Of a DNA stretch of 64,000 bases, positions 30,628 through 40,236 are shown piece by piece. Positions within the stretch are counted from its first letter, which is position 1; each line of letters starts with the position of its first letter. The translations under genes and the position numbers were made by a program. Source of the DNA: Clytia hemisphaerica (taxonomy: Eukaryota; Cnidaria; Hydrozoa; Leptothecata; Clytiidae); assembly GCA_902728285.1 (NCBI GenBank), contig CACVBU010000490.1, forward strand, positions 1,250,650 through 1,314,649, in the 5' to 3' direction. The notes beneath the pieces are model-generated. The model was not told the origin of the DNA and did not search any database. It saw nothing but the letters and a program-made list of their open reading frames with translations.

Positions 30628-32194
30628 GATTGCTAAAATGATACTTCAAGTTTAAGTCAGCTTTGCTGAAAAGTCACTCCAAAAGGGCTTACAGTAAATG
30701 GTTGAAGATAAGTACAAATAACAAATCTCTAGTGGTATCGAGACATTGGAACAGAACAGCTTTTTCATTAGACAATGTTGTTATTCCATCTCTGTGTCTT
30801 TCATTTTTATGCCAATTATTTTTTTTCATCTCCATAGTTTTTAGTTGGGTATGTGAAAATTTGTTTAAACTTTTTTTCAAAAAAGGGCAGTTTCATAAAA
30901 GACATGCATAGCATTGCATTGTAAAACGAAAAGAAGTATAGTGAAGTTATATGCACTGAAGAAAATACAAACTAGCGACTAACCATGACAGTCTGTAACA
31001 AAAACCTAATATACATTTTGGAAGAAAGAAAAAACAAAAGGAATACACAAGACACAAAAGGAAGTGATTCGTAAGCTGAAGACTGAAGTCTGAGATCAGG
31101 TGCAGTACCTTGAGTAAGCATATCCTGCCAATCTAGAGTCACCCATCAGCTTAACAAGAAGACAGAAATTAAAACATAGGCACAAAGTCTGACCATACAG
31201 TTAAGTACAGCAGAAAGGGAAAGGTTGAAAAGTTGGCCTAGAACCCGGTTTGGGGTCCCGTACCTGAGGGTCCGCCTCTAAGAGAAGAGGAAGAAGAAAT
31301 GACAAAAATCAAAATTAAATATTAAGACAAAAACAAAACAAAAATTAAAAAAAATAAAATAAAAAATGATGAAAGAAACTAAATAAACGACAAATCCAAT
31401 ATTTTTTTGTAGTTTTGCTTGTAAATAAGGAAAACTCCTGACAGCAGATTCATGACACAACACATGTGTACATGTACATTGACAAGAAGTAATCCCTGAG
31501 AGAAGTTTTTATAGAAATCTGCAACAAAATCGAAAGTGGTCTCTTCTACTGATTGCTTCCCAGCGCTCCTTTGCAGCTGCTTATCAAATTTCCACCAATG
31601 AGGTTGCCGCATTTCAAACGGCCCTTCTTTTTTGGCACCCGTTGCCTTTCAGTTCCTTGCACGATGGGCGGCTGTAAAATCCCACCCTTCATATATTTGT
31701 TACAATCCGTGATTCGTGGCTTAGGTTTTTTCTCATCTTCAATTTACTGAAGAAAGTGGGAATTTGATGCGAGAGTTAGATTGCCAACAAAGTGCCGTAA
31801 AAAATCATTGAATAAAAGAAGAACTTAAAATCTTAAATATTTTCATTTTGAAGAATAGGTGCAAAAAAGTGAAACATAGAAAAGTTTCATTTTTTATTGC
31901 ATTAATCGAAATAGGGGATTTGGAAAATTTTCTATGTTTAGTTTTTTGCACAAACCCCTGTAACTATGGGCGAGCACCCTGTTGCTAAGATGTTGGCTTA
32001 TAAAACCACTCAAAACGAAAGTAAAATCGGTCCCTACTCGAAATCCCGTAATCTTGATATAAGAGTTAAGTCTACACTGCCAATTGGGCCTGGCTTATCT
32101 AATACATCCTCAAATTATAATTTTTGTCTAGACTGTTTACTCCTACCCTTAGCCTATGAACCTTAAACAATGTGACGAGTCAACCATTGAGTTT
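30628..32194. other. POP1 upstream region, mostly unassigned
   Basis: The first few hundred bases upstream of the POP1 ATG should include its promoter. Otherwise the stretch is AT-rich. On the minus strand, 31740 to 31380 shows two reading frames that look protein-like (ILQPPIVQGTERQRVP, then MRQPHWWKFDKQLQRSAGKQ and SVEETTFDFVADFYKNF). They are out of frame with each other, as in a decayed coding fragment. Confidence 0.35.
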
Positions 32195-32404
32195 AAAGCC
32201 CGAAGGGCTAGAGTTTAATCTCTAACCTTTCTCAGGCAAGAAAAAGTGAAGCCTTAAAAAATGACGACAGATTGAATCTACCAAATCTCAATCTGTCATT
32301 TGTGTAAAAACCAGGCAAGCCGCTCAAGGCTGCGCAACTTTGGTAGCAGGATTTGTTGGCTTCAAATCCTACCAAGAAGATTGACTTCTAGCCCTTCGGG
32401 CTTA
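32195..32404. mobile_element. Small TIR element with a tRNA-like interior
   Basis: AAGCCCGAAGGGCTAGAG at the left and TTCTAGCCCTTCGGGCTT at the right are inverted copies, each also self-complementary (CCCGAAGGG). The interior has GCCGCTCAAGG and GGCTTCAAATCC (about 32318-32372), resembling Pol III A and B boxes. 210 bp. Confidence 0.55.
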
Positions 32405-33750
32405 TCCAGACCTGATCAATCGAACTCGTCTAACCAATCGAACAATCGAACTAATCGAACTCCATCGAACGATTAAAAAAATTAATCGAACCTAATCCAA
32501 CACTCACAATTTTTGAAGCAATAGCAGTTCGATTAGTTCGGAAAGTAAAAAATTTGATTAGTTTGATGATATTAAATCCTCATATATCTTCCCTTGCTTG
32601 CAAAAACTTTGTCCTGGAACGCGATTGCAATTTCGACCGTTCCCAGACTTAACAGCTTGACGTTTATTGTACCCGGATATTTGTCTATCCGGAATAAAGT
32701 CCATAGCCCCTCTGTTGCAATTTCGCGCGCGGCCCAGTGGCAGAATACTACGCTCCAACAAACTTATCTGATATTCCGATGGTGGATTTGCGGCCACCCT
32801 TGCTAAAGCTCTAAAGGAGCTTAGGAGTGGGCTAATTTCCCATCGGAGAGGAATGATAGTCGGCCTTTGATGTGTCGAATCCTCAGTCGGGTTCAACTAC
32901 CCTTGCGCGTAAAGGTAAAAATATTTCGGTTGGACCCGCCAATCCCCGAAAATGAGGGCTGGGTTACCAGACCTCCTGCTGCAAAATCCTTGACGCGGTC
33001 TTGCAAAACTAAACCTTCCAGATGTTGAAAATTTCCCAACCTTCAGAGCTTTAGCGTGTCGAAAGAAAATTTCACCATCTGGGTGACAGATAACCAACAA
33101 ACCGCCTCTGGCGCTAAAAGGATACAGGAAAAGTGTGTAATCCGTTATCGGAAGTAATTTCCCGATTTACATTCCGAATTTGGCTTTGAAAAGAAGCTAA
33201 TATACTGTGGCGGAGCAGCACAAACTTGTCGAACAAAGTTGCTTTATCAAACTGATCGAACAGTTACATCAATATGCCAGAAACATTTTGTTCAACCACC
33301 TTCACTTTAGCTGGGAGACCCGTCTACTCTGTTCGTGTGGTTTCGAAGTATAGCATTTAGTTCAAACGAATAATAATATAGAAATAACAGAGTAGCCGGG
33401 TATTTTTGTAGATGCCAAATCTGGTCGCAGAATTTTATTGGCTGCTAAACAATTGTTGAAATCACGTGATATTATTGTTTTGATTGGAAGTGCGCGAATC
33501 TGATTGGCTAACCTTATCAACAGCTTTTTTGGCACAAAATTCAAACCAAAATGTAAACAAATTCAAACGGGGTCAAATATACCATACTCTCAATGAGTAG
33601 CTTCTGATGGGGTAATTGCTTGTGTGGTGTAAGTTTGAATAGAGAGTATGGATCTCCAGACTACCTTCACTTACACTTATCTATAAAGAAGGATGTCGAA
33701 ATTAGAAGACGGATGTCGACCTTAGACCAACTTACGGTACTTCATTGGAG
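32405..33750. other. Unassigned, with a GC-richer block at 32570-33140
   Basis: 32405-32510 is a loose simple repeat of AATCGAAC. 32570-33140 is clearly richer in GC than its surroundings and contains two related phrases (GCTAAAGCTCTAAAGG and GCTAAAGCTCTGAAGG), suggesting a diverged repeat or a transferred segment. A hairpin CATACTCTC...GAGAGTATG spans 33582-33650. No gene is supported. Confidence 0.4.
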
Positions 33751-33955
33751 TCAACTTGAGTTACGACGAGCCAAGTTGAAAATTGCGATGAGTCAACTTG
33801 AAATGCGACGAGTCAACTTGAAATGTGACGAGTCAACTTGAAATGCGACGAGTCAACTTGAAATGCGACGAGTCAACTTATTGAGATGCGATGAGTAGAC
33901 TTGAAGCGCGACGAGTCGACTTCTGAAGCGCGATGAGTCGACTTGAAGTGTCGAA
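33751..33955. repeat. Minisatellite, 20-21-bp unit
   Basis: About ten copies of GCGACGAGTCAACTTGAAAT with small changes (GTGACG, GCGATG, GTCGACTT). The central copies are nearly identical and the edges are diverged. There are no unique spacers, so it is not CRISPR-like. Confidence 0.92.
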
Positions 33956-34707
33956 TTATGACGGCGAATTAATTTCATAGGGGCAAGGTGGGAAAATGTA
34001 CACATGAGTATTACCAACTGAAAACATCATCCTGAAATCTTTAAATAAATAGACAGAATATACCTTTTCATCTGGTTGGTTAGCTCTGCAGGAGAAATGC
34101 ACATGTTCGATGTAAACATGCTTCCAGCCTGATACAGTGCATCTTTCAAAAGATCACGTTAAGTGATTACTATATTTATGATCTTACATCTAGTTCTGCT
34201 AGATCTCGCCGCGTGTCATATTCAACTAGCTATATTTTAGGATAAAAAGGACTAGAAAAGAGTCCCATAATGCAACAGAGATCGCGCCGTCGTAAAATCA
34301 AAGAAACTTTATCAATGAAAATTTGAACCATATGGACGATATGATGTTTTGCTTATTGCGTTGGCCTGTTGAATTGGTTTTTCTACCCAAGTAGGTTCAA
34401 ATTTTTGGGCTCTTGTGATCTAGGAATGCTTTATTTCTGCAAATAAATCCAAAAGACTATTTTATTTTCCTGGATGTAAATTTGAGGTTTTCTTGGAGCC
34501 TGTTGTTTTCATCAGAGGGTTTCAGATATTTATTAGGCAAATCCTTTAAATGTGTGTGGTTCTTTTTTTACTTCTTTAAGTAAGTTATTACACCAAAACG
34601 TAACAGAGGAGATACATGCAGCCTGTGTGCCTGTTCGATCTAACTTTTGAAATGGGTAGAAATATGATTATTTAATTTTATTTCAGTGGAATAAAATATA
34701 AAAAACC

Positions 34708-36736
34708 ATGGCTGGTCGAGGCCTTTGTAGAATATTTATTGGTGGTTTAACAGAGGATGCATCACGTACAGAACTAGAAAGAGAATTTGAATATTTTGGA
34801 CAATTGAAAGATGTCTGGGTTGCAAGAAACCCCCCAGGATTTGGTTTTATTGTATTTGAAGATCCTCGTGATGCAGATGATGCTGTTCGTGAAATGGATG
34901 GAAAAAGAGTTTGTGGTACAAGGATAAGAGTTGAATTTGCCAAAGGTGGTTCAGGTGGCGGCCGTGGAAGAGGCAGGGGTGGTGGTGGTGGTGGCAGAGG
35001 AGGTGGAGGTGGTCGTCCACCATTCAGGGATTCTAGAGATGGAGGTAGAAGTGGTGGTGGGTTTGGTGGCAGTCGTCGTAGATCCAGGTAAGAGTTCATT
35101 CCTAAAACCCTTTTTAATGACTTTTTTTCTTTTGTTGTTTTCTAAATTTTTAGGCAAATTAATTCATCCTTTTTTTGTTAATTTTTCTTTAGTTTATTTA
35201 AAACACCTCTCTTCAAACTCTTCAAACAATTCTGCAACCAATGTGTTTCAACGCTACACCTCACCTAGCAGTCCTTCAAAAAATTCATTGGAGTTGCTCT
35301 TCTGCGGCATCATTGAGTCCCGCCTACTACTTTTAAGCATCCAACCAAAATTACTACTCCATCAAAAGCCCCATCAGAGCCTGATCAAAACTCCTCACCT
35401 AAACTTGTTGCAACCAACGCCTACATCCCATTCTTCTAAACAATCCTACAGTTGCGTCAAAAACAACTATGGGAATATTGCGATAAACAAACATCAATTT
35501 TAACTTCTCCATCGAAATACAAATTCTTCTACCTACAGTCTCTTGATAAAATGTAAAACAAGGTTTGTACACAGACTGCAGACAAGGAAGTGAACAAAGG
35601 GTTAATACAAGGTCAAATCAAGCAAAGTAGAGTCCCAACAAAACATGAGTCGTTTCTAATGAGATTTAAATATACAGAATCTAATTGAAATGTTTTTCCA
35701 GTGTTTTGTGAGCCTTTTATATCATGTTAATTTATGAATATGAAATAACTTCAACTATTAGATCAAGATCGCCCCAAAGAAGAAGGAGGTCTCGATCAAG
35801 AAGCAGATCTAGAGATAGGTACGTTTAAATGTTAATGATTCTTATCTTTGGTTCATTTAATAAGCCAGAACCTACACTTTAAAGTAGCTGAAAGTTTAGT
35901 ATTTATTCTTTAAATCGTTGAGCTTAATTTACTATTTCAAAAGGTCAAATATTTAATCTCCATTCAAACTAGTGACATTAACAGATTTTATCTCTTCCAA
36001 TCTCTTGAAAATAAATTTGATTCTTCTTGAATAGAAAATACCAACACCACTGACACCCTGATGTCATCTTGGCCAGCCTTCCACGTCTCATCTTAAGGTA
36101 ATTTTATTTCTTCCATCTCTTTCAATTACAGGTCCAGAAGGGATCGCTCTAGATCTAAAGAAAGACGGTCTGAGAGAAAATCTCAGGAACGAAGAAGATC
36201 GGGCTCTCGTGATAGATCCAGGTCACGATCCAAAGGAAGGTGAGTTTAAACACATCGTTTTTAGGATAAAATTATTGGTATTGACATTAAACCAACATCT
36301 CAGCCAAGGCATATTTTTTGAATTAATAAATGTCTTTTTTAATTACCCTAAAACATTGTTTGCTTATCTTTTCCAGGTCAAGATCTCGATCAGCATCGCC
36401 AAGCAGAGACAGGTTAGTAGCAATAGAAAATTCCTAATTATTAATCAATGATTACTGCATAAGAATTTTGTTTCAGTTTCGGTTTCTAACATTGATTTTG
36501 TCTAATTTTGAGTTCTTCTATTGACCTGATAGAGCACTTTTACCAAAATTGCAATGGGATATTTTTTGATGATAAAACCTAACTGGACAGCTTCATTTTA
36601 ACTTTTTAGATCAGCAAGTCGTTCGCGCTCACGCACTCCACGCTCCAGATCACGCAGTCCAGACAGAAATGGTGATGAAAATGGTTCACACGATGAGAGG
36701 AATGGCGATGACCGCCGAAGCGGTGACGAAGAATGA
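34708..36736 (+). CDS. SR splicing factor (RRM, Gly-rich hinge, RS domain), 5 exons
   Basis: Exons 34708-35087, 35762-35818, 36132-36239, 36377-36412, 36610-36736, all joined in phase 2, giving 235 residues. One RRM occupies about residues 8-77 with RNP2 IFIGGL (9-14) and RNP1 PGFGFIVF (43-50). A Gly/Arg hinge (about 80-125) follows, then an Arg-Ser region, and an acidic tail (NGDENGSHDERNGDDRRSGDEE). SR proteins bind exonic enhancers and recruit the spliceosome in the nucleus; RS serines are phosphorylated by SRPK/CLK kinases. The single RRM plus hinge is closest to the SRSF3/SRSF7 group, but there is no CCHC knuckle as in SRSF7. TTTCAG just before the 5' UTR at 34681-34686 suggests an upstream non-coding exon. 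Each RS exon begins and ends at the same phase, as expected from exon duplication. AATAAA lies at 37255. Confidence 0.94.
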
Positions 36737-37270
36737 TTTCATTCCTAATCGTGCATCTTTCAACAGCAAATGCAACCATCCTATTTTGGATGTGTCATTT
36801 CCACAGATATCAGGACATGACATGGATACAATTGATTTTTGTAATAACAACTGTCATTCCTAACACATCGTAACTAAATGGAATAAGTATTGTTATCTGG
36901 CTGTTTTATTGTTGTGTGATGAAAATTAACCATCCTACACGAAAATGACATTTATTGGGATAATCAATTCTTCCAAGGTAACGATTTTCTGGAGCCTATA
37001 TTAAAATATCCATTGATAGGTTTCAAGTCTGCCTTTTTTTTCAACTCTAACCGTTTTACAGAGCCTCTCGCAATCTGGAGTCGTCTATCAGATTTTTGTC
37101 TTTAACATTTTCAGTGTAGTTTAGTAGACCTACCTTTCAAACTGTGGATATGTGAACTCGAACAACTTGTTGAGCGTCCTTGTTTTGACATTGATTTTAT
37201 TTTTAGAGGTAGATTTTTTTGTTGTAAGATACTTTTAAATATCATTAAACTTTTAATAAAAACAGACATC

Positions 37271-37640
37271 GAATTTGATTTGTCTCTTCTTTTTGCCTTT
37301 TTTGTTTACGACACACTTAACCCTCGCACGAATTCTATTTAGAACGTGTCCAATGTCTACGTAGTCTAATTCAAAGCCTCTTAAATTTCGTGAACCTTTT
37401 TCAAAAGCCAAAGTTTTGAAACTTTGAAAACAAATCTGCAAAGTCCATACTGTATTTCTCTTCAAAATGCTCTTTTCGCCTTGTGACATAGGGTGTGTGG
37501 AGTGAATTAATTTTGGTGGGTTACATTTGACAAGCTTGTAATGTCTCCTTGTGGACCTTAAAATGATTGAAACTTGACACACAAATTGTTGCAGGTTGCA
37601 ACACCAAAGAACCTAGCTTACGCCCATTTATAGCTTTTTG
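37271..37640. other. Intergenic, nothing recognised
   Basis: Follows the SR gene's likely poly(A) site. A minus-strand ORF of about 109 residues shows no recognisable features and no splice context, so I do not call it a gene. Confidence 0.4.
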
Positions 37641-38202
37641 ATAGATTAGTCCCGCTGCTGAGGTCGATAAATGTTTCATTTCGTGACACACATATCTTAG
37701 AACTAACTTTTTTGGTGGAAACTCACGAATTAGTATATGTAGATTCCAAAATCAAAAAGTTTCCACGATATTATAGTGCAAGTAACGAGTAAAAACTGAT
37801 GAAAAACAGGGAATTTCCCCCACAATCTGCATTAATTTATGCAAAATTAAACACCTTTTTGACCACAAATAGGCCCATAACTTTTGATCTAGAGAAGTTG
37901 GGACTTTGGTGTAATACACTTTTTTGCTCAGTTTGAAGAGCTCTATCATGTGATATAGGTATTTTTTTAGTTTGAAGACCCCCCAAAAATCATGAATTTC
38001 CAGGCCTTGCAATTTTGCCTGGAAACGCAAAAAATCGCCAATTACTCGTTACTTGCACGATAATATCGTGGAAACTTTTTGATTTTGGAATCTACATATA
38101 CTAATTCGTGAGTTTCCTCCCAAAAACAGTTAGTTCTATGATGTGTGTCACGAAAATCGTTTTCTAGCCACTTTTTTCGATCTCAGCAAGCGGGACTAGA
38201 TT
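37641..38202. mobile_element. Foldback element with about 155-bp arms
   Basis: The left arm (37641-37797) and right arm (38043-38202) are inverted copies. Shared blocks include AGTCCCGCT/AGCGGGACT, GTGACACACAT, ACTCACGAATTAGTATATG, TTTCCACGATATTAT and CAAGTAACGAG. A 245-bp non-palindromic centre separates them. No ORF is supported. Confidence 0.85.
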
Positions 38203-38210
38203 GGATGGTG

Positions 38211-38552
38211 CTGATAATAGTAGGGGGAATTTTGTTCGATTTTTTGAAATCGCTCGATTGTTTTTTTAGAAGCACTTGTTATACATTTTTGGAAACTTCG
38301 ACCTTAGAGAAATCGAAATTACGATGTTTCCAATTTTTTTCGGACACTTTGGTGTGATTTTCGGACAAATATATCTCTGTTTTCTCAAGTTAAAATTTCA
38401 TTAATTTTTTACCCTATGATTTTTGCCTGAGACCGTCATATTTTATTTTATATATTTCGATTTCTCTAAGGTTGAAGTTTCCAAAAATGTATAACAAGTG
38501 CTTCTAACAAAACAGTCGAGCGATTTTACAAAATGCCCTCTACTATATAAGT
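38211..38552. mobile_element. Foldback element with about 100-bp arms
   Basis: AGAAGCACTTGTTATACATT and the next 32 bases (38270-38321) are inverted at about 38463-38515 with one mismatch in 52. Weaker inverted similarity extends outward through AATCGCTCGA. It directly abuts the preceding foldback. Confidence 0.85.
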
Positions 38553-38730
38553 GGCTCGACGTATTTTGACCAAGAAACTTAGATTAAAGCTCCTTGATTT
38601 GACAGACTCCACTTTTTGACTTTGGTAGTAGCAAATCCATGCCACAAGACCCAGTCCCTTTTTGGAGGTATTTTCTTGTTTATATTTCTACGAAGATCTC
38701 GCACATCATGATATTTAGTCATGTGGTTGT

Positions 38731-39477
38731 ATACACGTTTTCTTTTTGTTTTTTTTTAAGAAACTAGTTTTACCAAGCAGCCTCAATGTTTCTAAAGCTT
38801 TTTGACATAATCAGCCTATTTTTCATATTTTTGATTGGAAGGTTCATAAAAAAACAGAATTAGAAAATGTTTACCTTAAAGGAAGAAATTTTGGCGGATT
38901 TAAATTAAGTTCCCGCCAAAATTTCTTTTTTCCGCCATCCGCCAAATTAAACATTTTGAAAATATGATCTCTTTTAAGGTGTTTTTTACGGAAGCCGAGA
39001 AGGGACATCCAAACTTTCTTTTTTGTCGACTTTTTTTCTTTTTTTGATATGAAGACTTTTTTCTTTTTTTGTCGACATTTTTTCTTTTTTTGCGGACTTT
39101 TTTTCTTTTTTTTGCGGACTTTTTTTCTTTTTTTGAAAACTTTTTTTGGTTTGTTATGTTTTAGTGTCTAGAAAAAAGTCGGCAAAAAAAGAAAAAAAGT
39201 TGACAAAAAAAGAAAAAAAGTCAGCAAAAAAAGAAAAAAAGTCAACAAAAAAAGAAAGTTTGGATGTCCCTTCTCCGGCTACCGTAGTTTTTGCTATTTT
39301 TTCGCTGTTTTGACGCCATCTTAAGGTTAAATTTTTAAGCGACCGCCAAATTAAATTCCCGCCAGAATTTCTTCCTTTAAGGTATTTTCTCATTATCAGC
39401 CTCAGCATGTTTCTAAAATGTTTCTTAGTTTTTAGGCATTCTGAGCTTCATGTTGCTTAAAAAACAAAAACGTGTAC
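38731..39477. mobile_element. ACACG-family MITE split by an insertion
   Basis: The left piece starts TATACACGTTTTCTTTTTG and the right piece ends CAAAAACGTGTA, with matching CAGCCTCA...TGTTTCTAAA words on both sides. The two halves are separated by the 513-bp element at 38872-39384, so the inner element landed later. Confidence 0.65.
38872..39384. mobile_element. Nested 513-bp foldback element
   Basis: TACCTTAAAGGAAGAAATTT TGGCGG at the left is inverted at the right with one mismatch (26 bp). A second inverted pair, GAAGGGACATCCAAACTTTC and its complement, flanks a centre of repeated GACTTTTTTTCTTTTTTTG units facing GTCAACAAAAAAAG units, so most of the element could fold on itself. Confidence 0.85.
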
Positions 39478-40236
39478 TCGTAAAACTAAAAAATCCTTTG
39501 TAATTTTTCCACTACAAAAACTAGAAGTTTTTACATTTTTTTCATTCAGTCAAATGTCTAAACTTGGCTTGATTTATCATGCAGCATTGTTTAAAAGTAC
39601 CTTATCCTATCGGGGAAAAGTTGGCGAATATTTTCCCCGGCCTTAATACGTTTACCAACTACCAGCAAGTGACGAATTTTTCCATGAGTTGAGTTGAATT
39701 GAATATGGGGGCGGAGAATATTGGCCCTTTTCACGAAAGTAAATGTATTTAAAAATTATAGGAAAGGCCATTCGCGAAAAATTCTTGACAAAATAGAAAA
39801 TCTGTTGGCACTTTTAAGCCAGAAATAAGTCAAAGGACAAATGTTTCAAGAAGAATTTGTCCCTCTAAGCCATTTTTTCATTAGACTGGCACGCCAGTCG
39901 GGCTGGAACGGTATCACGCGGGAAAAGTGAGCGTAGGAGTTAGGTGAGCGTAGTTAGAAAATTTGTCGGCGGCAAGGGCTGAAAGTTATTAATCAGCAGC
40001 CTCTCACCAACTTTTGCTCGTTCTCCTACGCAGCTCCTATTCTAGCAAACACCCGCCGCCTTTATGTCCCCACCATCTGACATGATTTATTAACAGACTA
40101 GTTTGCTAGTCTATTTTTTCATGTGAAAATTCTCAATTTTACGTCTTGATTCGCTTAAACAGATTTTAGTTGTTTTTGGAAGGTAAAAACAGTATGAAGC
40201 AATGTTTTTATTTGAGAATAAGGGATTGTAAATCTG
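39478..40236. other. Intergenic, nothing recognised
   Basis: AT-rich with a GC-richer patch around 39885-40070. No ORF, RNA or repeat could be supported. Confidence 0.4.

Noticed and set aside
33751..33955. CRISPR-like direct repeats
   Set aside because: The units are contiguous 20-21-mers without unique spacers in an animal genome: a minisatellite.
34683..35099. Proline-rich ORF antisense to the SR gene
   Set aside because: It is the complement of the Gly-rich hinge; the RRM on the plus strand is unmistakable.
35190..35503. Extended coding read-through of SR exon 1
   Set aside because: The ORF is in a different frame from the RRM and the donor at 35088 with the phase-2 acceptor at 35762 gives the proper RS domain.
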